64,000 bases of DNA from Agrococcus carbonis. Lineage in GTDB: Bacteria; Actinomycetota; Actinomycetes; Actinomycetales; Microbacteriaceae. Below, piece after piece: positions 8,906 to 16,822 of the stretch. The DNA is taken from NCBI RefSeq assembly GCF_900104705.1, contig NZ_LT629734.1, positions 2,170,001 through 2,234,000 of the forward strand. Direction: 5' to 3'. A model generated the notes under the pieces. It was given only the letters and a program-made list of their open reading frames with translations, had not been told where the DNA came from and made no database searches. The translations under genes and the position numbers were made by a program. Numbering within the stretch: position 1 is the first letter of the stretch; every line of letters starts with the position of its first letter.

Positions 8906-9988
8906 TCACGTCGCGGCCGCCTCCGATCGGACGACGTCGACCGCCTTCGCCGACACCACGCCCGGTCGCGAGCGCAGCCATCCGGCGTCGACCGGCAGCC
9001 CGAGCGCCCACGCGACGATCGCCGATGGCGCGTCGGCGCCTGCGAGGTGCGAGAAGGGGTAGCCGCCCCCGAACCTCGGGTTCACGTCGATGAGCCACGC
9101 GCGGCCCGTGGGGTCGAGGATCACGTCGCTGTCGATGACGCCGCGGTGCCGGGTCAGGGATGCGAGCTGCCGCGTCAGCGCCCCGAACGGCTCGGCCTCC
9201 GCCGAGACGGCCCGCTCCGTCTCGCCGTGCCGCATCGCGAGCTTCCGCCGCGCGAGGCACCCCGCGTAGCGGCGTTCGAAGTCGCCGAGCACGTCGACGC
9301 CGTACTCCACGCCGTCGATGCGCTGCTGCACGACGATCTGGGCGGCAGGGTCGTCGCCCTCGAGCACCCGCTGGCCGCGCCGGTCGAGCACCTCGGCTGC
9401 TGCGGCCGCGACGGCGTCGCGCAGGTCGCGCGCCTCGGCGAAGCGCAGCCCCGCCGACCCGCTGCCGAACCGCGACTTCACCACGAAGCGCTCGCCCTCG
9501 CCCTGCGCCTCACCGCTCAGGAGGGCGGATCCGAGCCAGGTCGCGGGCACGTCGATGCCGACGGCGGCGGCCGCCGAGGCCATCGCCCACTTGTCCTCGA
9601 CGATCCGCTGCTCGTCTCGCCCGAGCACGAGCAGCGCCGGTGGCACGGGTTCCAGCTCAGACCACAGCGACAGCTCGAAGTCGTTGATGCTCAGTGCGAG
9701 ATCGACCTCGTGCTCGACGACCACCGCGCGCAGCCAGTGCTCGTAGCCGGGCTCCGAGATGCGCGGGGAGCGGATGAAGCGGTCCGCCGACGCGGCGGCC
9801 GGGGCGTACGGATCGGCGTCCGCGACGACGACCCGGCCCGCGACGCCGTTGCGCTCCAGTGCCTCGCGGAACCACCGCACGAGGTACGGCCGGCGGCCGG
9901 CGGAGCAGAGCAGCACGGTGGCCGTTGCCCTGCCGGGCACACCGGCCGCGCCGGGGGTGCTCGTCTGTCGGTTCAGCTCCGTGACCAC
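8906..9988 (-). CDS. ATP-grasp domain protein (carbamoyl-phosphate synthase large-subunit-like)
   Basis: GTG 9988 is preceded by GAGGAGGT at 4 bases and gives 360 residues. An N-terminal Rossmann-like domain (ATVLLCSAGRRPYLVRWF) is followed by the ATP-grasp fold. The fold shows IVEDKWAMASAAAAVGIDVP, the ATP-binding lysine in ERFVVKSRFGSGSAGL, and DVNPRFGGGYPFSHLAGAD with the metal-binding Asn-Arg. Proteins of this build ligate a carboxylate to an amine, and related ones occur in capsule and PylC-like pathways. The substrate is not evident. It stands 145 bases downstream of the VanZ-like gene on the same strand and may be transcribed with it. Confidence 0.85.
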   Translation of the reverse strand: MVTELNRQTSTPGAAGVPGRATATVLLCSAGRRPYLVRWFREALERNGVAGRVVVADADPYAPAAASADRFIRSPRISEPGYEHWLRAVVVEHEVDLALSINDFELSLWSELEPVPPALLVLGRDEQRIVEDKWAMASAAAAVGIDVPATWLGSALLSGEAQGEGERFVVKSRFGSGSAGLRFAEARDLRDAVAAAAAEVLDRRGQRVLEGDDPAAQIVVQQRIDGVEYGVDVLGDFERRYAGCLARRKLAMRHGETERAVSAEAEPFGALTRQLASLTRHRGVIDSDVILDPTGRAWLIDVNPRFGGGYPFSHLAGADAPSAIVAWALGLPVDAGWLRSRPGVVSAKAVDVVRSEAAAT

Positions 9989-10133
9989 GCTGACCTCCTC
10001 GCTGCTGGGAGCGTAGGGCCTCGGCGCGCACGGCGGCAGAAGCCTCAGGAGAAGCAGATGCTGCGGTGCCGCCCGTGCTGAGCCGCCGCGTCGGCCAGCG
10101 AAGGGCGAGCGACGGCGGTCAGCCGAGCTGGGC

Positions 10134-10619
10134 TTATCGAGGGGGCGCGACCGTCGGCGGCGACGCCGCACGCCGCCGAGCGAGCCGCACGATCCCCTCG
10201 ATCACTGTGGCGAGCAGCACCCCGATCGCGGCGCCGAGCCCGTTCGCGATCACGTCGCGCACGGTCGCGACGCGCCCAGGCAACAGCACGTGCTGCGCGA
10301 GCTCGACGCCGGCCGAGAGCGCGACGCACAGCAGCAGCGCGAGCCACCACCGCCGCGCGCCCAGCACGAAGGTGACGAGCAGCGCGAGCGGCACGAACAT
10401 CGCGACGTTCGCGAGCACCTCGAGCCGCGTCCAGTACACCCACTCGAGCATGCCGCGCGTGTGGAACCACTCGAGCCCGCGCACGATGCGCGGCTTGGCG
10501 CGCAGCAGGAAGTGCGTCGGCCAGAGCGTCACCATGAGCACCGCCGGCACCGCGAGCGCGAGCCCGACCGCGCCGAGCGTGCGGAGCGGTGTGGTGGAGG
10601 AGCTGCCTCGCTCGGTCAT
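10134..10619 (-). CDS. VanZ-like membrane protein
   Basis: A 161-residue protein with four predicted membrane helices. The last part (SAGVELAQHVLLPGRVATVRD, then VIANGLGAAIGVLL) has the E-Q-R-D pattern of VanZ-like proteins. VanZ itself gives low-level teicoplanin resistance by an unknown mechanism, and many relatives sit in envelope gene clusters. It starts 20 bases downstream of the galE stop codon, so the two are likely co-transcribed. ATG 10619 was chosen because it directly precedes the first helix; an earlier frame extension lies inside galE. Its role in this locus is unknown. Confidence 0.85.
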   Translation of the reverse strand: MTERGSSSTTPLRTLGAVGLALAVPAVLMVTLWPTHFLLRAKPRIVRGLEWFHTRGMLEWVYWTRLEVLANVAMFVPLALLVTFVLGARRWWLALLLCVALSAGVELAQHVLLPGRVATVRDVIANGLGAAIGVLLATVIEGIVRLARRRAASPPTVAPPR

Positions 10620-10638
10620 GGCGGTAGCCAGGAAGGTG

Positions 10639-11649
10639 TTACGAGCGGTACCCGCGCGGATTCGCGCGCTGCCACCGCCACGCGTCGGCGACCGCTTCGT
10701 CGAACGCACGGCGAGCGCGCCAGCCGAGGCGCTGATGTGCGAGTGCGGGATTCGCCGTCGCATGTGCCGAGTCGCCGTCTCGCCGAGCCACGATGCGGTG
10801 CGGCAGCCTGCGACCGACCACGTCCTCGAAGGCGCGCACGGCTTCGAGCACCGAGACGCCTCGGCCCGTGCCGAGGTTCACCGTCAGCACGCCCGGCTCC
10901 AGAGCCTCGAGGGCCGCAACGTGGCCCTCGGCGAGATCGAGCACGTGGATGTAGTCGCGTACACCTGTCCCGTCCGCAGTGTCGTAATCCCCGCCAAAGA
11001 TCTGGAGCTGCTCGCGAACGCCGGCTGCCACCTGCGAGATGTACGGCATCAAGTTGTTCGGAATGTCTTGCGGATCCTCACCGATCTCTCCAGACGGATG
11101 CGCCCCCACGGGGTTGAAGTACCGCAGCACTGCCGCTTGCAGTCGCTCGTTCGCGACGCCGGCGTCCGCGATGATCGCCTCGATCATCGCCTTCGTGCGG
11201 CCGTACGGATGCGCGAGGTCGAGCCCGCTCGGTGCTTGCTCGTCAAGCAGAGGACCGGGTCGCTCGTAGACCGCGGCGGAGGACGAGAACACCAGCCGTT
11301 GCACGTCGCAGTCTGCCATCGCCTCGAGCACGGCGAGCGCCGAGTCGATGTTCACCCGGTAGTAGCGAAGCGGGTGCGAGATCGACGCATTCGGGGACTT
11401 GAGGCTCGCGAAGTGGATGACAGCGTCGACCCGATGCTCACGCATAACTCGGCCGAGGAGCGCGCTGTCGGCCGCGTCTCCCACGACGAGCGGCAGATCC
11501 CGGCCGACGAGGCGAGCCGCACGGCGCACCGCCTCCTCAGAGCTGTTCGACAGATCGTCGACGATGACGACGTCGTGCCCATGCTCGATCAGGGTGATCG
11601 CCGTGTGCGAGCCGATGTAGCCCGCCCCGCCGGTCAACAGCACGCGCAT
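10639..11649 (-). CDS. galE: UDP-glucose 4-epimerase
   Basis: A 336-residue short-chain dehydrogenase-type epimerase, normal length for GalE. MRVLLTGGAGYIGSHTA is the NAD-binding Rossmann motif. SSSAAVYE supplies the catalytic serine and HPYGRTKAMIE supplies the Tyr-x3-Lys pair. RYFNPVGAHPSGEIGEDP and GTGVRDYIHVLDLAEGH are characteristic of GalE itself. It interconverts UDP-glucose and UDP-galactose, or the N-acetyl forms, in the cytosol and so supplies galactose for surface glycans. TAGGAG lies upstream of ATG 11649. It is divergent from the CgeB-type glycosyltransferase at 11742, so the 92-base gap probably holds both promoters. Confidence 0.96.
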   Translation of the reverse strand: MRVLLTGGAGYIGSHTAITLIEHGHDVVIVDDLSNSSEEAVRRAARLVGRDLPLVVGDAADSALLGRVMREHRVDAVIHFASLKSPNASISHPLRYYRVNIDSALAVLEAMADCDVQRLVFSSSAAVYERPGPLLDEQAPSGLDLAHPYGRTKAMIEAIIADAGVANERLQAAVLRYFNPVGAHPSGEIGEDPQDIPNNLMPYISQVAAGVREQLQIFGGDYDTADGTGVRDYIHVLDLAEGHVAALEALEPGVLTVNLGTGRGVSVLEAVRAFEDVVGRRLPHRIVARRDGDSAHATANPALAHQRLGWRARRAFDEAVADAWRWQRANPRGYRS

Positions 11650-11741
11650 GACGCTCCTAGGTGTGGGGGATGCCTCCATCGTAAAGGAGGGGGATTCGCG
11701 GGTTGGGCGAGCGGCGCGCCGATGCGCGAGAGGATGGACGC

Positions 11742-13616
11742 GTGAAGCCCCTGCAGACGTTCCGCACCGGCCTGTGGCACCTCCGCACCGGAGGGCCGCG
11801 GCAGCTGCGCTCCTGGCTGCAGCGGCGCGGCATGGCCGAACGCAACGGCGCCGCCCGAGGGCAGGGCAGCGACCTGCGCCAGGGGATGCCCGTCTGGCCC
11901 GTCGCCGGCCGCGGCCCCCGCCGCCCCGGCACGCGCGTGGGCGTGATCATGGACACCTTCTCGGCTGCCGCGTGGGGCTACGAGTTCGCCGTCGTCGAGC
12001 TGAAGCCGAAGGAGTGGCGCGAGCAGCTCGCGCGCGAGCCGATCGAGCTGCTCTTCGTCGAGTCGGCGTGGTCGGGCTCGAACGGCGCGTGGAAGTTCCA
12101 GCTGAGCGGGCCCAAGGCGCCGCCCCAGGCGCTCCGCGACCTCGTCGCGCACTGCCGCGACCACGGCATCCCCACCGTCTTCTGGAACAAGGAGGACCCG
12201 CCGCACTTCGATGACTTCCTCGAGACGGCGCGGCTCTTCGACCGCGTGTTCACGACCGACGAGGCGATGATCCCGCGCTACCGCGAGGCGCTCGGCCACG
12301 ACCGCATCGAGGTGCTGGGCTTCGCCGCGCAGCCCGCGTTGCACCACCCGATGCGCCAGCAGGGGCTGCACCAGCAGCTCGACATCGGCTTCGGCGGCAG
12401 CTACTGGAGCCACAAGTTCCCCGAGCGGCAGGCGCAGATGGATCTGCTGCTCGGCGCCGCCGCCGACGTGGCCGAGCGCCGCCCGATCGACTTCGACATC
12501 TACTCGCGCTTCGAGCACGACCCGAAGTACCGGTTCCCCGAGGCCTTCGAGCCGTACGTGCGAGGCTCGCTCGACTACGACCGGATGCTGACCGCCTACC
12601 GGGCGCACAAGGTGATGCTCAACGTCAACTCGGTCGTCGACAGCCCGACGATGCTCGCGCGCCGCGTGTTTGAGATCCTCGCGAGCGGCACGCCCGTCGT
12701 CACGACGCGCAGCCCCGCGGTCGAGCACTGGTTCGACGAGCGCGAGATCTCGATCGTCGACGACCGCGAGGAGGCCGCGCTCGTGCTGCGCGCCCTCGTG
12801 CGCTCGCCCGAGCTGCGCGACCGCCAGGTGCACCTCGCGCAGCGCCGCATCTGGCGCGAGCACACCTTCTCGCGCCGTGCGACGCAGGTGCTCGAGTCGG
12901 TGGGCGTGACGGATGCGGCGGCGTGGCACGCACCGCGCGTGAGCGTCGTCGCCCCTACGATCCGCCCGCACCTCGTGCCGGGCATCATCGAGACCGCGGG
13001 CCGGCAGGTGGGCGTCGATGTGCAGCTCGCCCTGCTGCTGCACGGCTTCGACGCCGACGAGGCCGAGCTGCAGGCGATGGCCCGCGAGGCCGGCCTCGCC
13101 GAGCTCGTCGTGCTCCGCGCCGGCCGCGAGACGAGCCTCGGCGCCAACCTCAACCGGCTGGTCGCCGCGACCGACGGCGACATCGTCGCGAAGCTCGACG
13201 ACGACGACCTCTACGGCGAGCACTATTTGCTCGACTCGTGCTTTGCGCTCGACTACTCGGGCGCCGAGCTCGTCGGCAAGCACGCCCGCTACCTCTACCT
13301 CGAGTCGGCGGATGCGACGGTGCTGCAGTCGCCCGAGCGCGAGCACCGCTGGACCGATCTCGTCGGCGGCCCGACCATGGTGGGTCCGCGCGCCACGTGG
13401 GAGGCGACGCCGTTCGAGGATCGCACCCTGGGGGAGGACACCGCCTTCCAGCGCGCTATCCTCGCCGCCGGCGGCGGCATCTACAGCGCCGACCGCTTCA
13501 ACTTCCTGCAGCTGCGCTCAGCCCGCGGGCACACCTGGAGCATCGACGACGAGCGCATCCTCGCGAACAGCGACGTGCACTCGTTCGGGCGCGCGACCGA
13601 GCACATCCTGCTCTGA
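11742..13616 (+). CDS. CgeB-type glycosyltransferase fused to a GT2-like domain
   Basis: A 624-residue two-part protein. Residues about 60-400 match the CgeB/DUF3880 type: LLFVESAWSGSNGAWKFQ, GIPTVFWNKEDPPHF and the C-terminal RRVFEILASGTPVVTTRSPAVE, a GT-B donor motif. Residues about 410-620 form a GT-A-like module with the metal-binding run DIVAKLDDDDLYGEHYLLD, followed by VGGPTMVGPRATWE and the late LGEDTAFQRAIL. The enzyme may therefore add two sugars. GTG 11742 follows AGAGGA. Most of the N-terminal half is paralogous to the gene at 22109-23701. It is probably cytosolic, with a role in the wall polymer. Confidence 0.88.
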   Translation: MKPLQTFRTGLWHLRTGGPRQLRSWLQRRGMAERNGAARGQGSDLRQGMPVWPVAGRGPRRPGTRVGVIMDTFSAAAWGYEFAVVELKPKEWREQLAREPIELLFVESAWSGSNGAWKFQLSGPKAPPQALRDLVAHCRDHGIPTVFWNKEDPPHFDDFLETARLFDRVFTTDEAMIPRYREALGHDRIEVLGFAAQPALHHPMRQQGLHQQLDIGFGGSYWSHKFPERQAQMDLLLGAAADVAERRPIDFDIYSRFEHDPKYRFPEAFEPYVRGSLDYDRMLTAYRAHKVMLNVNSVVDSPTMLARRVFEILASGTPVVTTRSPAVEHWFDEREISIVDDREEAALVLRALVRSPELRDRQVHLAQRRIWREHTFSRRATQVLESVGVTDAAAWHAPRVSVVAPTIRPHLVPGIIETAGRQVGVDVQLALLLHGFDADEAELQAMAREAGLAELVVLRAGRETSLGANLNRLVAATDGDIVAKLDDDDLYGEHYLLDSCFALDYSGAELVGKHARYLYLESADATVLQSPEREHRWTDLVGGPTMVGPRATWEATPFEDRTLGEDTAFQRAILAAGGGIYSADRFNFLQLRSARGHTWSIDDERILANSDVHSFGRATEHILL

Positions 13617-13644
13617 GGTCGCCCGCGCCGCATCGGCTCCGGGT

Positions 13645-14439
13645 TCAGTCGTCGGATGCGTCGGGCTCGGCCGCGGGCCGGAGCCCCGGCACCCCGTGCA
13701 CCTCGCGCAGCTGCCACAGCACCTCGCGGTAGACCTCGGGCGTGTAGTGGAACGGCGCGAGCCCCCACTTGTGGTCGGGGTCGGCGAGCACGACCTCGAC
13801 GGGCAGCTCGACCATCTTGTGCCCGGTCTGTCGCAGGTAGTCGTAGTAGCGCCGGTAGTGCTTGTTGGCGTCGCCTGCGCGCACCCCCATGCTCCACGGC
13901 GTCGTCTTGCCCTCGGTGGTGCGCAGCGCCCACGGCACCTCGAGCACCACGGTGCGGTCGAAGAGTCCGAGCTCGCGCAGCCGCGCGTCGAACGCGTCGA
14001 CCTTGGCCTTCCACAGCGCGAAGTGCTCGTCGGTGCCGAAGGGGATGTGCTCGGCCTGCTCGAGCACCGCAGAGACGGTCTCGGCCCGGATGGTGTCGAT
14101 GCTGCGGGTCGCGATCGTCCCGTCGGGGAAGCGGTGCACGCCGTGGCGCTCATCAGCCAAGTCCCACAGCAGCACGTCGATCTCGTCGGCGAGGCCCTCG
14201 AGCCGCGTCAGCAGGTTGCCCGCGAAGTCATTGCGGATCATCCGCTCCTGGAACTTCGACGACAGCCCGAGGGACTCGGGCAGGTGCTTGCTCGCGTCGT
14301 CGCCGGCCGAGATGAGCGACTGCCGCGCGACGTAGGCCCGCAGATCGACGCTGTCGGCTTCGGCGAACTCGACGGTGTCGCGGGCCACGCAGCTGCCGAA
14401 GACCAGCACGCGCGCGGCGCTGCTGTCGGGTTCAGACAC
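13645..14439 (-). CDS. DUF6270-like protein, possible SGNH-type acyl enzyme (copy 1)
   Basis: GTG 14439 has AGGAG upstream and gives 264 residues. The N-terminus RVLVFGSCVARDTVEF, then YVARQSLISAG, is what I know from DUF6270 proteins. GSC resembles block I of SGNH/GSCFA-type enzymes. WGLAPFHYTPEVYREVLWQL near the end could supply the block V histidine, and DVLLWDLADERHGV may correspond to a middle block. The acyl-hydrolase or acyltransferase role is inference. It is convergent with the CgeB gene and divergent from wecC. A second, longer copy lies at 24589-25740. Confidence 0.8.
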   Translation of the reverse strand: MSEPDSSAARVLVFGSCVARDTVEFAEADSVDLRAYVARQSLISAGDDASKHLPESLGLSSKFQERMIRNDFAGNLLTRLEGLADEIDVLLWDLADERHGVHRFPDGTIATRSIDTIRAETVSAVLEQAEHIPFGTDEHFALWKAKVDAFDARLRELGLFDRTVVLEVPWALRTTEGKTTPWSMGVRAGDANKHYRRYYDYLRQTGHKMVELPVEVVLADPDHKWGLAPFHYTPEVYREVLWQLREVHGVPGLRPAAEPDASDD

Positions 14440-14663
14440 GGGGCTCCTGGGTCGCGCGGACGACGTCGCTCGCCGTCCGATCGCCCTCAAGGATAGCCGC
14501 GTTCGAGCAGCGACCCGCCCGTGCGCCGCTCGCGCGACACTCCGCGTTTACCTCAGTCTGACAAGATTGGAAGAACGTATGCCTCTGCTTCGGGCGCGCT
14601 GACGCGCCGTTCGCAGCCACGAGGACAGCTGATCTGTGACGACACCGCGTGAGGAAGCGAACC

Positions 14664-15908
14664 ATGAAGACCCTGCAGACCGTCTGCGTCATCGGACTCG
14701 GATACATAGGGCTCCCTACGGCGGCGGTGTTCGCACAAGCGGGCAAGACGGTCATCGGCGTCGACGTGAAGCAGTCGACGGTGGATGCAATCAACGCGGG
14801 TCGGGTGCCGTTCGTCGAAGAGGGACTCGAGACCGTCGTCGCAGGCGCCGTTGCGCAGGGCAAGTTCCGCGCGCAACTAGAGACGCCCGCGGCCGACGCC
14901 TACATCGTGTCGGTGCCCACGCCCTTCACGACCGACCACAAGGCCGACCTCTCCTACATCGAGGCGGCAGCCCGGGCGATCGCGCCGAACCTGACCGGTG
15001 GAGAACTCGTCGTCCTCGAGTCGACGTCGCCTCCTGGCGCAACCGAGCAGATGGCGGAGGTCATCCTCGCCGAGCGGCCAGACCTCGTCGCTGAGCCAGG
15101 CCGGCCCGACTCCCTGTACTTCTCGCACGCCCCAGAGCGCGTGCTGCCCGGCCGCATCATGATCGAGATGGTCGACAACGCCCGGATCATCGGCGGCACC
15201 ACGCCCGAGGCGTCGGCGATGACGCGAGAGCTCTACGCGAGCTTCTGCAAGGGCGAGCTGCTCGTCACCGACGCGCGCACCGCCGAGATGGCGAAGCTTA
15301 CCGAGAATGCGTTCCGCGACGTCAACATCGCGTTCGCCAACGAGCTCTCGATCATCTCCGACCGGCAGGGGATCGATGTCTGGGAGCTGATCGAGCTCGC
15401 CAACCACCACCCGCGCGTCAACATCCTGCAGCCCGGCCCCGGCGTCGGAGGCCACTGCATCGCCGTCGACCCGTGGTTCATCGTCTCGGCAGCGCCGGAG
15501 GACGCGAAGCTAGTCCGCCTCGCGCGCGAGGTGAACGACGCGAAGCCCGAGTACGTGCTCGAGAAGGTGATGGCGAAGGCCGCGAAGTTCCGCGAGCCGG
15601 TCATCGCCGCGCTCGGAATCGCCTTCAAGGCCGACATCGACGACCTGCGCGAGTCGCCGTCGAAGGCGATCGTCGAGCGGCTCTCCGCCGAGATGGAGCA
15701 CGCACAGGTGCTCGTTGTTGAGCCCAACGTGGTTGAGCTGCCGTCGTCCCTGACCGAGCGCATCAACGTGGAGCTCGCTGAGATGGAGGACGCTATCGAG
15801 CGCGCGGACATCGTGCTGGCACTCGTCGACCACCACCAGTTCAAGGAGCTTGACCGAGCCCTGCTGAGCCAGAAGATCGTGGTCGACACGAAGGGTCTCT
15901 TCCGTTGA
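14664..15908 (+). CDS. wecC: UDP-N-acetyl-D-mannosamine dehydrogenase
   Basis: A 414-residue nucleotide-sugar dehydrogenase. VCVIGLGYIGLPTAAVFAQ is the N-terminal NAD-binding motif. LESTSPPGATEQ, the SHAPERVLPGRI stretch and MAKLTENAFRDVNIAFANE with the active lysine are all present, as is PGVGGHCIAVDPWF with the catalytic cysteine. The PERVLPG and HCIAVDPWF patterns fit the WecC subgroup that oxidises UDP-ManNAc twice to UDP-ManNAcA, rather than UDP-glucose dehydrogenase. Its partner WecB is encoded at 27108-28256. ATG 14664 follows GAGGAAG. Its TGA overlaps the TTG start of the next gene, so they form an operon. Confidence 0.95.
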   Translation: MKTLQTVCVIGLGYIGLPTAAVFAQAGKTVIGVDVKQSTVDAINAGRVPFVEEGLETVVAGAVAQGKFRAQLETPAADAYIVSVPTPFTTDHKADLSYIEAAARAIAPNLTGGELVVLESTSPPGATEQMAEVILAERPDLVAEPGRPDSLYFSHAPERVLPGRIMIEMVDNARIIGGTTPEASAMTRELYASFCKGELLVTDARTAEMAKLTENAFRDVNIAFANELSIISDRQGIDVWELIELANHHPRVNILQPGPGVGGHCIAVDPWFIVSAAPEDAKLVRLAREVNDAKPEYVLEKVMAKAAKFREPVIAALGIAFKADIDDLRESPSKAIVERLSAEMEHAQVLVVEPNVVELPSSLTERINVELAEMEDAIERADIVLALVDHHQFKELDRALLSQKIVVDTKGLFR

Positions 15909-16813
15909 CGACTTTCGCTTCCCCTTCCCAACGGCAACGCTTCATCGACCCGGCGTTGCATCGCATTACCGAATACGCGAGTGTTCGCAGTTTCGTACGC
16001 TCCTCCGCGGTGCCCCCCGGCTACAACGTCGTCCGGGACGGCGGTCTACCGATCGATCTGCAAGTCAACGATCGCGGGTACGACGTCACCATCGTCTCGC
16101 TTCACGGGGCGGTGACCCCGGACTTCCGGTTGCCATACATGGCCGGGCAGGGTGTGACGAAAGACATCCCCGCAAACCGCATCTTCATCAGCGACCCCAG
16201 CCTCATGCTCGACCCAGGGCTCAACCTGGCCTGGTTTGCGGGCTCGTCTCGACAACGAGTCCAATCGGCCCTCCAAGCGATTCTCCAGCGCATCATTGAC
16301 GATCGACCCGAAGTCCGTCGATGGATATTCTTTGGGTCGTCGGGCGGCGGCTTCGCCAGCTTGTTCTTCGCGTCCCGCTTTCCGGGTTCATATGCCGTGG
16401 TCTCGAATCCGCAGACGTCGATCGCAAAATACAGCGCTGCAGCGGTAGAAAACTATGCGCGTATCGCTTTCGGTATCGAAGGTGCTAACCCGATCACAAG
16501 GATCCCGATAGATGTGATTGACGACCTGGTCAGCGTATACCGCCGACCGGTCGATACGACGGTGCTCTACGCTCAGAACGCCGCTGATCACTTTCATCTG
16601 GTTAACCACGCGGCGCCGTTCTTCGAGGCGCTTCATCCCGAGAATCGCGTGTGGTGGTTACGCGGTGAGGACTGGGGTGCTGGCCACACCGCTCCTCCTA
16701 AGACGATCTTCGAAGCAATTCTGCGGGCAGCGGTCGACCCGGACGTCATCGGGTCGGCAGAACGGCTGGGCTTCGTGCGCGCCAGCAGCGTCCGAGATCT
16801 GGGCATGGCCTAA
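15905..16813 (+). CDS. Alpha/beta-hydrolase-like protein in glycan operon
   Basis: A 302-residue protein starting with TTG in the overlap TTGA with wecC; GAAGGG lies 9 bases upstream. RRWIFFGSSGGGFASLFFA is a nucleophile elbow of the G-x-S-x-G type. DHFHLVNHAAPF and GAGHTAPPKTIFE could supply the acid and histidine. No signal peptide or membrane segment is visible, so it is probably cytosolic. It could add or remove an acyl group on a glycan precursor, or it may be an Asp2-like accessory factor; neither is shown. Codon use is less GC-biased than in wecC, which marks the start of a distinct compositional block. Confidence 0.78.
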   Translation: MTTFASPSQRQRFIDPALHRITEYASVRSFVRSSAVPPGYNVVRDGGLPIDLQVNDRGYDVTIVSLHGAVTPDFRLPYMAGQGVTKDIPANRIFISDPSLMLDPGLNLAWFAGSSRQRVQSALQAILQRIIDDRPEVRRWIFFGSSGGGFASLFFASRFPGSYAVVSNPQTSIAKYSAAAVENYARIAFGIEGANPITRIPIDVIDDLVSVYRRPVDTTVLYAQNAADHFHLVNHAAPFFEALHPENRVWWLRGEDWGAGHTAPPKTIFEAILRAAVDPDVIGSAERLGFVRASSVRDLGMA

Positions 16814-16822
16814 GAGGCTGGC

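Noticed and set aside
14540..14663. Promoter of wecC with CTGACA and TATGCC
   Set aside because: The spacing is 14 bases, too short for a standard promoter, and no better pair was found.
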